Assembly (NCBI GenBank): GCA_963678705.1
Contig: OY783220.1
Span: forward strand, 11,615,001 to 11,679,000
Length of the DNA: 64,000 nt
Source: Panorpa germanica
Lineage: Eukaryota; Arthropoda; Insecta; Mecoptera; Panorpidae
Direction of reading: 5' to 3'
Shown here: positions 1-11,700 of the stretch, piece by piece
Layout: each line of letters starts with the position of its first letter
Position numbering within the stretch: position 1 is the stretch's first letter
The notes under the pieces: model-generated
Told to the model about the DNA's origin: nothing
Seen by the model: the letters and a program-made list of their open reading frames with translations, nothing else
The model's database searches: none
Made by a program: the position numbers and the translations under genes

Positions 1-1763
1 GCTGATGATGTGGTTGGTTCTGGAGTAATAGAACGGGAAAGGTTTTTGCGACGATGACTTAAACCGTTTGAATGATATTCCAGTATAGCCTCCCTATATA
101 AAACATATATGTGTTAATTATATTTAAATGGTTATTACATTACATTATTATTATAATGTAAAGTTTTATACTCTTTTCGTGGAGGTTTCGCCCATTCTAT
201 TTCGATCTGAACGCCATCTATGCTTATACCTATAAAAGACAATAAGTAAACTTATAAAAAGTATTCTACCGATGTTGTATACTTCCAATATTTATATAAT
301 GATATTAACCGTCTAGCTTGTCCTTAATATATTCAGCAATAGATCTGGTTTTAAAATGAACAAAAGCAAAGTCCTTCATTTTCTTAAGTCTAAGAATTTC
401 GCTTTCACCAGCGTGCTCCATAAATAAAGTTTTTAGAAATGCTTCATGTGTCTTCATGCTTAAATTGCGAATATATAAAATCTTGACCTGAAATTATGAT
501 ACATTTAGAAAAGCATTTTATGTTTCTATATTAAAAAAAAATATTCTGTAATTATTTGATATAGCTACACCTTTTGTTTTGAATCTTAAAAAAAAACTAC
601 TGCATTTTTGTATGTTTTATAGCATTTGTTGTATACTAAAAACATGTACAAATCTTAGGTAATATACATTATTCCATTTTTTATTTAGGAAAAGACAATA
701 TTAATGGTTAAAGTTAAAATTTCAAATTTGAGGTTAAAAATAAAATAACAATGTTTCATATATATATGAAAATGGCGTCATATTTCACATTTATTGTTCG
801 CCTTTAAGCATAAATACTGTCTATTTGTAATAAAAAATGGTATAATGTAAATTATGCAGAATTTATATATGTTTTTACTATATTAAAAGCGCCAGAAAAT
901 ATACGAAAGTGCAGTAGTTTTTTTTATAAGATTCAAAACAAAAGGTGTAGCTATATCGAATAATTACCAAATATTCTTGTTAAACATACCTGCTCCATAA
1001 CGGATTCATCTACTTCATATTCCGGTTGAGCCCAGTCAACAGTGACATCTACATCCCAGAGCCTTACTTTTCCAGGAATTAAACAGCGTCTGGCCATAGC
1101 AGCATCACGATGTGTATAAAATTCGACAAAAGCGAATCCTCTGTTTTTAGTTTTATCTTCTGGACAAGAGTACAGAATGACCCTGGAAATGTTGGTTACT
1201 AATTGTGACATTAAGTCGTATACTTCACCTCTGGTTTTCTCTTTTGGTACATTTCCAACGAATAGGCGCCTGTTATCAATAGATTTAACGACGCCAATGT
1301 TAACATTGGGACGAATTTCATGCTTGTTAAACATTTCAATAGCTTTATTTGCATCAATAGATGATGTGTATTTTACAAACGCATAGCCCCTGGTAGATCC
1401 GCTGAAGTCCATCATGAGTCTCATCTCATATATTAAACCTAAAGAAAAACACAAAGAAATCCTAATAATATTTGCAACAAAAAAACATTATTAAAGAAAA
1501 TTATATATTATACCTGCTTTGCAAAAGAGTGGCACTAACTCATCTTCAAACAAATCACGTGGAAGTTTTCCAACAAAGACTTCTGTACCTCGACCAGGTT
1601 CATCGTGGCTCCAGTTAGGAGGAGGCCCAAAAATTCGTTGTCCATTGTTTTGAACTAATGTGTAACCAGTTGCATCAAGTAATTTAATAATACGTCTTAA
1701 TAAATCAACGTTATCATGTTTGCCAAAATCACTGCCACTTGCCACGAGGCTTTTAGTAGCCAT
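1..1763 (-). CDS. RBM46/RBM47/A1CF-family RNA-binding protein, 3' end off window
   Basis: Five coding exons read on the minus strand: 1514-1763, 990-1438, 310-487, 139-229 (or 144-229) and 1-93, which is cut by the window edge. GT-AG borders and phases agree through exon 4. The start ATG at 1763-1761 has a good context (AAAAATGGC). The N-terminus has the family block TGYTLVQNNGQRIFGPPP, followed by three RRMs. RRM1 has RNP2 VFVGKL and RNP1 RGYAFVKY and is split by intron 1. RRM2 has LFVGNV and RGFAFVEF. RRM3 has LYIRNL and KDFAFVHF. Between RRM2 and RRM3 the linker VDWAQPEYEVDESVMEQ matches the vertebrate family pattern. Known members bind mRNA in nucleus and cytoplasm, in germline RNA decay (RBM46) or as RNA-editing cofactors (A1CF, RBM47). 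Which of these an insect orthologue does cannot be read here. The dsRBD-like C-terminus of some members would lie outside the window. Family assignment is strong; the exact paralogue is not resolved. Confidence 0.9.
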
Positions 1764-2677
1764 TTTTGGTTGACTGGTGTTCGTTCTGATTGTAACTCAC
1801 CAAAGTGCAATAAGAAACTGATCTCCATTTTGTACAATTCATATCGTTAGCCGTTCAGCGTATAAGCATTGTTGTAGCTATGTCTTCGTATGTGAATTAG
1901 AGATGCATGTGAATATCATTATTATTTGGCAAAGGTATTATTTCGACTACATCACTGTCCATATTCTTTATGGATGCGATTGGTTTAGTAATCGCATATA
2001 TAAAAAAATATTGTGGCAAATAATATTTAGCTTAAATAAAGCGAACTCTCATTTCTTATTTGCTAGTTATTGCTTGTTTCTTAAAAGATATTAAAATTGA
2101 TTGAAATTCCTTTTTCTTGATACCAAAATTTTAATTTAGAATTGGAGCTCACATCCTAGCAAAAAGGCAGAAATAAGCCAACGGTTAAACTAAATAATAA
2201 AAAATAATATTTTTTAAATATATTTTTATTTTTATATATTTATTTATACAGATTTTTACAAAAACTACTTTTTTATGTTGCTATATATTTTTATATGAAT
2301 ATTCTAATTTAATTTTTAACATTTTCTTTTAATAATTTTCGATTTTTATTTGTAATATACAGAAATATTTAAATGTTTTTATAGTTTTATAAACCCTTTC
2401 TAAACATAATATTTATTAATATTTCTATTTTTTATGTTTAAAATCTATATTTTAAATATATTATAATAAAATTGACATCGCAAATGCATTTTTGGCACCG
2501 TTTTGTATGCAGATTATTTGGTAATATGCACATTTATAATTTTTTTTAATAATATTTGCAACGGATATTTTTATTTTATTAAGAAAAACTTTATAATTTT
2601 CTTGAGAAATGCTATTTAAATGCTCGGAATGATAATATGTAATATTAAAACCGTTGTCACTTTCTCGTTGGTGTCAA

Positions 2678-3313
2678 TGGGCTTGTGTCCTCAATTTTTA
2701 GTGGTCGATTTTTTATATGTTGATTGAAATTGATGTTAATAAATGTGTATTGGCGTGTCTATTTTATTAAATATCTAAATATTGACGGAGATAGAGTAAT
2801 TAAAAGTTTGAATTGTAATTTTAGCGCTATAAATGGTCGGCCATATTTGTATGACGTGAAATGCATTTTATACGTCAGTTACTTGTTGAGTAGGTCAGTG
2901 CTGTGGTAAAGTTTTGTAGCTGTTGGTAGTCAAATAATCAAGTCAAGTCAAAGAATAATAAGTTTTTATTTTATTTAACCTTGCCAAGGCAGACATAATA
3001 TTGAAATTTGATTGTTCCTTGAAATAGCTGTAAATAATATTTGATATTTTGATATATAAATACATATAGCAGAGATTTATGACCTGTAAGGTTGGTAACC
3101 TTACACAAGGATTGTGATGTCACATGCACTTGGAATGTGTACAACGTTGAATCCCTTTGATAATTAAAGAGACAAAATGACTTTTTTAATTGTTAATATC
3201 TCTTAACATATAAGGAGTTATTAAAAAATAATTGAACATTTGAGGTTCTAGTAACCCACTTTATGAATATATAGTACACTTTTATTGAAATTAAGAGATA
3301 GGACACAAGCCCA
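2678..3313 (+). mobile_element. MITE family A, full-length copy A1
   Basis: The terminal inverted repeats are TGGGCTTGTGTCCTCA on the left and its near-complement ending AGGACACAAGCCCA on the right. The interior is shared with copies near 15.6, 40.9, 46.2 and 53.4 kb, including the blocks GACGGAGATA and TAGCGCTA and the palindrome GTAAGGTTGGTAACCTTAC. There is no coding capacity, so it is a non-autonomous DNA element of about 636 bp. Confidence 0.85.
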
Positions 3314-5508
3314 TTTCAAAGATATAAACAAATGATGTTTGTATAAAATGTTTATTTAATTATTTTTTAAATCGTCTTATCTTGTTTATTAATCTTGATA
3401 GTTTGTTTGATAATTATATTAAGAAAAGGGTTGAGTTTTAATGAAGTTGTGAAGAGGAGATTAAAAAATCTATAAATATTTGTCATTAAAATGAATTTAA
3501 ATGCGAAGATTGTACTCCAGCTGTTGTGTACTGGTCTAAAAAATGGCGCAATGTTTAGATATTTGTGTTTCTTGGAATGGCTTCAAGGACATTTTTACCT
3601 CGTGTGCGGACACATGGTGCAAAATCTGCCCTCGTAGACCTACGCTCGGAACACTGGGCTGTGTCTATGCAGTCTCTAAAGCTACGTATTCACCAATACT
3701 GCATAATATTTTTGGCAGAAATTAGCTATAACATTTGTAAAAAATACGTACTATTTAAACAAAATTAGGAAACCTGTGGCTATCTAGCCAAGAAAATTAA
3801 CAAACTTGTATCTTAACAGTTTCTCAGATAGTTTTTTACGAAGTTGTCACTGAAAAATTGATCAAGTTTAATGCAGAAACAATTTGCAGATGGAAGAAAT
3901 GCTTGTAGTTAAATTTAAATGTTTAAAAATAGTTTTAAGAGGCAGATAATATAATATTTGTATCCGTACGGGTTGTACATTTGTAGGAAAAGGTAATTTT
4001 TACGTCTTAGTTTACACATACCACTTCAGGCTTTTCCTTTTTTTAAATTACTACCTTCTATTTGATTTCTTACGCATTTTTTCTTTGAAATTATCAAATC
4101 AAAATTATTTCAAACGAGCTTTTAGTTATATAAATAAAATAACTTGCATCAGTAATCGCATCGAAATAGAAAAAGATATACTACTAATTTGCGGGATGAA
4201 TTTGTACAGATATTTGATGGATACATAGCTTTAGAAATAGACGGTACAGTTTAGAAATATACCAAAGGTACAACCAACATCGGTTATCACTACGCATGCG
4301 TACATCGAAGGATCTAATACAATAAAAAAGTACAGTATGGAGAAAAAGTATAACTGATTTAGAATTTTGCTGTTCATATTTATGCCATCAAGAATATTTA
4401 TTTCATGTTTTGAAAATATGATTCCTTTAACTGGTAAAATTAGGTTTATTAATATATTACACTAGTTGGTATTTAAATGACCCTTAAAAGCGATTTAGAA
4501 ACTTAAAATTATTACCCTTTCAAATAGTATAAGCCCATCCATTGTATTTGGTTCATAAAATGAAATGATCTAATTTTATCTATGGTACACGTTAGGTGAG
4601 ATAAATGTAAATGTTACGTAAATGTGACTGGTGAATTTGTTGTAAGAGGGTTGTTCGGTCTTAAAAGGTCTTAAAAGAAAACTTTATTACTATTGAACCC
4701 TTAAAAAGATTTATGATTATGCTGAAATGAGTACTTGAATCGTCCGCACAGCCCTCTTAAAATAAATAGCGTTACTGAAGCATAAGGTTTTAACACCATA
4801 TAATTATGACTAGATACAAAATATAAGTACAATAAATTTTAATACTGATGATTAGAAAATAAATTCTTAATAAGTTTAATTTTTCAACTTCAAGTTATAT
4901 AGGTACATGTGATATTAGCATTAATTTTAACGTGAACTAGAATATATTTTCTATAATTCTTATAAACATTCTAAATAAATGAAAATTGAAATGATAGTTC
5001 TACTAAAGTTATAATTAAAATTAAGTTCTGTGATTGGTTAATTAAAATCAACAATTTTATAAGTCTCTTCGAATTCTCTGTTAGTACTCAATACTGTAGT
5101 TACCCTATCTGCATTTACAAAATGTTTTAAATGATCCAACATCTTTGTGATTCTAATAGTTGGTGCGTAGTGTACATCTTTACAATTTTTTACGCATTTA
5201 ACAACGTATTATAATCTTAAATAAATGGTATGAAAATACCGTCTATTTAAAACACTTTGTAGGTTAGCAATTTGTCCGTAATTATGCTATATGTGAGTGT
5301 TTTGATGGGCAGAAATCGTTTAATAAAACTTTAAACATAACCAAAATGCGTTATTTAAATATTCTGTGTTCAGAAATATAGTAGCTATGGATCGATTTAA
5401 TAGTAGCCATTTAAACTTCAGTTGTGGCAAGACCAACGATTTGTGACGAACAAAAATAACAGCTGAGGTACAAAACTATGAATCAAGGTTACAAGGCATA
5501 AATTACAA

Positions 5509-5852
5509 TGGGCTTGTATACTCAATTTTTTATCTAAATGTTGACGGAGATATAGCGATTAAAAATTCGAGTTGTAGTTTTAGCGCTACTAATGTCGGCC
5601 ATATTTATGACGTAACATGTCTGTACTATTAAGGGTAGGTCAATTATTTTTCTATGAATAAGAGTTCTGTGATAAGTATGCTATCTGTTTTACGTTCTGT
5701 TGTATAAAAGAGATAGTAACTTTTTTAATTGTTAATATCTCCTAACATATAAGGAATTATTAAAAAGTAATTAGAGATTTGAGGTTCTAGTAACATACTT
5801 TATCAATATTTGGTACTGCTTTATAGAAATTAAGACATAGGACACAAACCCA
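5509..5852 (+). mobile_element. MITE family A, internally deleted copy A2
   Basis: Both ends match family A (TGGGCTTGTATACTCA on the left, GACACAAACCCA on the right), but the interior is reduced to about 344 bp. The retained parts are the GACGGAGATATAGCGATT block, the TAGCGCTA region and the right-hand block ending in the GAGGTTCTAGTAAC motif. It looks like an internal-deletion derivative of the 636-bp form. Confidence 0.8.
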
Positions 5853-6894
5853 TTAACTGACTACAGAAAAACGAGTTTAATCTTGAATTTATCTAGGATC
5901 ACAACCAAAGCTTACTCTGTGATATTATATACTTATAAAAAGAATTCAATTTCTGCCCTTCATTATAATTATTACCAAACAAATGTTTTGGTTATATTGT
6001 CATACATTGAAAAACAAATTTCTGGTGGATTAAACTATTCTTTTGGACCCTTGGGCATTATATTTTCCAAAAAATAAAATATCCAAGCATTTTTAAAATG
6101 ATAATATAAATATAATTTACGTTGTTTTGCCCAAATGGATAGTTTTAACTTATTGTATATTATTTATTATATAATAATAATTTCTATATAAATATTTCAG
6201 TTACTCGACAACAAATTAGTATTGTCATTTTGAGTTGTTTTGTTTTTTACGAGTATTCGTATTTCTGATATTGTTTTTCTATCTATTTATAATTTATTAA
6301 TAAAGGAAGTTTTTATTTGGAGAAATTTTTACATTTAAATATTTAGAAACTTTTATTTTAAAATTATTTTTTTTATTTATTCTATAGTGCTATCTATTAT
6401 TAAAATATGGAACTAAAATTTTAATATTTGATAGTACCGTTAGGCGGTTTATTTAAAATTTAAACAATATCAGAATTTATAAAATATCAAAGAGTTTATT
6501 AATATATAGTTTTTGTTAATTTTTAATTTCAGACGGACACTAAGCATGAGTTATAATATCTTTATAATAGTTTGCAAAATTAAAAATTTATAGTTTTATA
6601 TTCTTATTCACTGAATATTTTGGTTTTTTATTATGTTGATACACCCAGGAATTCGGTACTTTCCTTTTTTTTTAATTAGAGTAGTTTAGTAGTGGCAATC
6701 GTATCTGGAGATTGTACGCAAAACATGTAAGATACATACTAAATACAATCGCACTTTTAGAATGAAATTACCAAGTTTCTAATAAGGAAACCATCCAATT
6801 CTCAGCTGCGTCTTCATAAAGTAGCTACCCAATAAGTTTTCCCAAATTGTCAAAAATCTCGGTTTTTATTGGCGCGGTATTTAATAAAATTTAA

Positions 6895-6900
6895 TTTATT
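6895..6900 (-). promoter_or_regulatory. Polyadenylation signal of the DAGL gene
   Basis: AATAAA on the minus strand, about 56 bases after the DAGL stop codon, inside AT-rich DNA. This is the expected place for a short 3' UTR end. It is a candidate only, because AATAAA is frequent by chance in this base composition. Confidence 0.5.
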
Positions 6901-6955
6901 TATAACAAAATGAATACAAAAATATAATATCTTTTTAATAACACAATCCAGTAGC

Positions 6956-8758
6956 TTAGACGCTGCTTTCACCTCTGGCAATATTTGTGATAGGATAAAC
7001 GTACTTTTTTCTTTTAACAAAATTTGTTGGTGATGATTTTTCGGCTAAATTTGATAATAACGGTAAACTTTCATTTTTCGAGAAGAATTTTTCATCAAAA
7101 CTTTGTCTCTTTTTCATTAAATATTTCATTTTTCCTTTTTCTTTTGATATAACTCTTAAAGGACTTGATTTTTCTATTAACAACTTAGAATTTTCATCAG
7201 CTATCGGAGATTTTCTATCTGACATTTCACCATCGCTTAATCGGTCCACTACCAAGTAATCCTTCGAGACTTTTCGTGTATGTTCGGAGCTACTCGGCGG
7301 ATCATGTGACTCAGCATATATATTTTTAGTTAACTGCGAAATTTCTGTTGACATTTTTTGAACATCTTTCAAATTTTTGAAAGTTTTATGAGGACTAATT
7401 TGTGACACATCTAATGTTGTTAATGAAGATTTTGTACTTAAGAAAGTGTCACTGGAAGAAGCTGTATTGGAATTATCTGGTAATTGGGCACATTCGGCAT
7501 GATCGTAATTCGGGCAACAAGTTTTGTGCGGGAATTTCTTACAAGGACATAAAGGGCACTGTGAGGTACAAGCTGGTAAATTATTAGATAGAGTTTTGTT
7601 GCGAAGATTCTCTTCATAATTATTTTCATCGATCTGATCGAAAGATTTTGATGTTTCATTATTACTCTGTCGTTTATATTTCCGCTCCCAACTCCGGAGG
7701 AGATCTTCATTTGTTGCGCAACATCTATTCTGTTCTAAACTAGTTGCAGACTCAAAACTGAGATCACCGCTTGAGTTTGATGATTCAACGTGTGAAGGAA
7801 ATCGGTTAAAATTATAATTTTGTCCTAATTTTTGGTAGCTTAAAACACTATTCATATCATCTGCACACGTGGAGAGATTTCCTGTTATTTTGGGAGTTCT
7901 TCGCATTACTTTTGGTGTGTGGAGGGCGTAGTTGTCGATATCGTCAGTGTGTATTGGTTTGGTTATTGATATTGTCTGCAAACACCGCTCTATACTTGTC
8001 GCGAGACTTGTCCGGGAACTGATACTCGACAGTTCCGAGAGACTTTCGGGGCTTGCCAACGGTGCCAATCCAAACCAATCATCGTATATGAGGTCTACCT
8101 TACCACTGGTGGTTTTGTCATAGAAATCCAAGCTCGTTCTCGGCCTGTGCAGAATTCCTTTGTTATTTAAGGCTTTGTGTTTCTTTGTGTGAGGATTATC
8201 ACTAATATCAAACGCAACATTTTTATGTAACTTATGATCCAACCGTTCATTTTTGTCATAATAGTCACACGATGTGCCAAAACTACGATTCAAAATGGAG
8301 TCATCTAAAAGAGATGCGAAATCGTAATTCAGTATAGCATTTAACTGCACCGGTGATTTAGATTTGCAGTAAATACTTCCGGTAATGGAGCTTGTTTTCG
8401 AGTTAGATGATCCAGGAGGTGGGAATTCTGTAGGACTTTGCAGACTTGTAAAAGAAGTCTCCAGACAAAGTTTATGTGGCGGGGTTATTGAACTGGGACT
8501 ACTTGGACGTAATGTATTTCCTGACGTTATACTATTTCCGGATGGTGATACCAATGTCCCGGAAGTTTGTGAGTTGTGTAATACTACATTTGCAGATAGA
8601 ATATTTGCGGAATTAAATCGATATTGGGAACTTGTTGAATTTCCGGATTCGATTGTTACTGGTAATCCATCGATTTGTAAATTTTCAGCTGATGTTACAG
8701 AAGATGTTGTGTTAGAGACTTGCCTTTGTGGTTTACGAGGGCCAAAAGTTGTTATAAC
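6956..8758 (-). CDS. inaE: DAGL terminal exon: long disordered C-terminal tail
   Basis: This single 1803-nt exon encodes residues 693-1292 and the stop. Its acceptor is at 8759-8760 and it enters in phase 0, joining ...ALNK to VITTFGPRKPQRQ, as expected after the DAGL core. The first ATG-like position inside it is irrelevant, because the frame is open right from the acceptor. The tail is rich in Ser, Thr, Asn and Pro. It contains an APLASPESLSELSSISSR block (about residues 924-941), which resembles APLATMESLSDTESLYSFDS in mammalian DAGL-alpha. It also has a cysteine cluster (QCPLCPCKKF ... KTCCPNYDHAEC). I see no PPxxF Homer-binding motif. Such tails regulate DAGL by phosphorylation in mammals; that is an inference here. 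Confidence 0.88.
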   Translation of the reverse strand, partial: VITTFGPRKPQRQVSNTTSSVTSAENLQIDGLPVTIESGNSTSSQYRFNSANILSANVVLHNSQTSGTLVSPSGNSITSGNTLRPSSPSSITPPHKLCLETSFTSLQSPTEFPPPGSSNSKTSSITGSIYCKSKSPVQLNAILNYDFASLLDDSILNRSFGTSCDYYDKNERLDHKLHKNVAFDISDNPHTKKHKALNNKGILHRPRTSLDFYDKTTSGKVDLIYDDWFGLAPLASPESLSELSSISSRTSLATSIERCLQTISITKPIHTDDIDNYALHTPKVMRRTPKITGNLSTCADDMNSVLSYQKLGQNYNFNRFPSHVESSNSSGDLSFESATSLEQNRCCATNEDLLRSWERKYKRQSNNETSKSFDQIDENNYEENLRNKTLSNNLPACTSQCPLCPCKKFPHKTCCPNYDHAECAQLPDNSNTASSSDTFLSTKSSLTTLDVSQISPHKTFKNLKDVQKMSTEISQLTKNIYAESHDPPSSSEHTRKVSKDYLVVDRLSDGEMSDRKSPIADENSKLLIEKSSPLRVISKEKGKMKYLMKKRQSFDEKFFSKNESLPLLSNLAEKSSPTNFVKRKKYVYPITNIARGESSV

Positions 8759-11700
8759 CTAAAAATTGATAACTACGTCAAGTAATTTATTATGTTTTAT
8801 ATCAAAATAATATTATATTTATCACTAATTTATTTACAACATGCAAAATTATATCTATATAATTGTAAAATCAAATTAAAATCAATAAGAAATAATATAT
8901 TTATACAAACCAAAAAAAAAATATGTGAAATAATAGTGAAAAAAGTTGTGCGACGATTTTGATAAGAAATTTCGTAGAACGTTTGAACGATTTATTTATT
9001 TTAAACTAAAGAGAATTATAGGCGAAATGTAACTCATAGAAATTATTATTTTGAAAGCGTATCTTATTCAAAAATGACTATTTCAATCGTTAATAACTTT
9101 TTAAACATTGCGAATTCTATAAAAATCAATTGTATCAATACATAATGCAGTTTTCTATAAATGTGCTTGTGTACTCATTTTTTAGGGATCGATTTTTCAA
9201 TTGTGCGGGGTAAGGTTTCAACTTTCTTTTTTTTAATTTATTTATATTATTGTACAACATATTAAGTTTATTGTGTAAAAATTTGAAGTCGATTGGAGTA
9301 AAACTGTCGGAGATATAGAGTTTTAAGTCTTCACCTCTCTGGTCTGGTTTCGTGTTACTTTGAAACTTTTAAATGCGATTTCTCACACATAGCTTTTTCA
9401 AAGTCGGTGTCCTCTCTAGCTCAAAATCTACTGGACCGATTCTTTTGAAATTTTGTACACTCTTTCTTTACATAAATGCCGAGGTAACGCTGTCGAGTTT
9501 TTTTTAATTTTTTAATTTTAACGTATTTTAAAATAACAAAGTTTCTGATTTTTTTCATGAAAAATCGGTATTTTGACTTTTGCTGTAAAAAATTGAAAAA
9601 TCAATAAAAAAAGGAAAACTCGTCAGCGTTATCTGCTGAATTTTATCAACTAATGAAATCATTTTGGTTTTTTGAATTCAGATGATCCAGTGATGAGTTA
9701 TGAGGGACACCGCAATATTACTTTTTTTGTGACGTCAGCGTAGATTCGCTGTCAATGCCTCATTTCTTGATATTTATTTATAAAAATTTCACAAAGTATT
9801 CTTCAAATGTCATTTTATCATGTAGTAATTATAAAAATAATTATATATTAACTGTATCGTCAAAAAACATTATCGAAAATATGCTTTTTTATCGTTTTGA
9901 CCTTACCCCTCCCTTTATAAATGTATATCTGTACTATTAAGGTTAGGTCAATTATATTTTGTATGGATAAGAGTTCTGTGTTTAAGAACGAGATAGAAAC
10001 TTAGCGGACGTGATGCTATATGATTTGGAATGTTCTTCAACGTTGAATCCCTTTAATAATTAAATAGACAAAATGACTTTTTTAATTGTTAATATCTCCT
10101 GAAATATAAGGAGTTATTAAAAAATAATTGGACATTTACACGCGTGAAAACGCGTTTATTTTTTTTCCATAAGTTAGGTTATGTTAGGTTATTAATAGCT
10201 TAGCAATTCAGTGCGGTGTTAAAATGTTGTGTGTTACATTTCGTCTATTTCTAAAAGACACATAAGAACTGTTTAATATAAGACAACGAATAAACCGCAG
10301 AAAATAAAAGAAAGAAGAACGAATAAATAAATAAAAAATAAAACGAAACGCTTATGTTTATTTGGCTTATGCTTATTTTATTAGTTAGTTTTGGTGTGGT
10401 GCTGTACCTGGTGTCGTTAGCTGGACTATCACTAACGAAATCGATATCGTTGTTAATGATTGAGCTAAATTGTCGAAGAGGATGATCTTTCCCTTCAACG
10501 ACCTAAGAAAACAGAAATGTTCGAAAAAATATTCCAATTAGAACAAAAAAAAAAAATTAAAAGAAAAAACAAAGAAGGAACAAAATTTCCATCGAGAAAA
10601 AATTTACTAAGATATAACGATAAATGCGGAAAAACACCATTTAGATTTTATAGAGGAAAAAAAATTCTAAATATTAGTTTTTATTAAAAAAAAACCGATT
10701 TTTTAAACGAATTTATAATGTAAACGAATCTATTTTGTGCAAATGTAAAAAATTTATTAACGTGCTCGGCGCTAGACAATGTGCAAAAAATAAACAATAG
10801 TTAAAAGAAAATAAAAATATTTATTTAAAAAAATAACAAATTATAAAACATCAACATTAATCATAGAAATAAATAATCAAAAAGTAAAAATTATAAAAAA
10901 ATTAAATTATTTACAATAATAAGCCATCTGCAATTAAAGCTAGAAAGGGTAACAAAATGAACAGCCACTGGTTAAAAGTTAACTTATGAAATTATGCTTC
11001 TAAAGTATGGTACACATACGTGTGACATCCAACATTTGTTGTAAGAAGTTGTACAATACGTCCACACTAGTGCGACATGCAACTAAATATGTTGGAAGCT
11101 TTCATATATCGAACGAATTCTTTCAACCTGCTTTAGAGAAAAAAATACTAACAAAAAAAAGTAATAAAACTCTTTGTCAAACTGTCCATTATTCGAAATC
11201 TTCTTTAGATGTTCCGACTTAGGATTGAAACATTTTTGTTTCATAAAAATACTACCTAGAATTTTGAAAATCGTACGTTATACGTTAAAAGTACAACACA
11301 TTTAGTACACTCACGTCTAAATAATATCAACTTATGAATGAAAATATATAAATGTTGGATATCGCATGTTTATGTCGCACCAGTCTGTACCATACATTAT
11401 ACAATAAAAGTAGAAAAATCATCAATCCACTTTTAATGCATCTTTTACAAGCCAAAGATAAATGACAAATGTAAAGAAGTCATCAAAAAGACATGGTAGG
11501 AAATTATTATTTAAAAAACCATCAATTTGTAGATAAAAAAACAACCAGAGAAAATTCTTGTTGATGATTTCTCACATTGTGTACAGCATAATTAAAATTA
11601 AATATAACATTAACATAAATATAATAATTAAAAATCTAAACTATAATATTTCTACGTCATAAGATCAATACAGTATAAACAAAACTTGTAAAAATATTAT

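Larger units (their letters stand above)
1764..6894. other. Intergenic region between RBM46/47-like gene and DAGL 3' end
   Basis: About 5 kb of AT-rich DNA with no convincing exon. It must hold the promoter and any 5' UTR of the RBM46/47-like gene close to 1764-1900, but I see no clear core promoter motif. Two MITE family A copies (2678-3313 and 5509-5852) are the only structured elements. The rest looks like unique AT-rich sequence. Confidence 0.7.

Noticed and set aside
8385..8762. 125-codon plus-strand ORF
   Set aside because: Antisense shadow of the DAGL terminal exon, which is supported by phase and family similarity on the minus strand.
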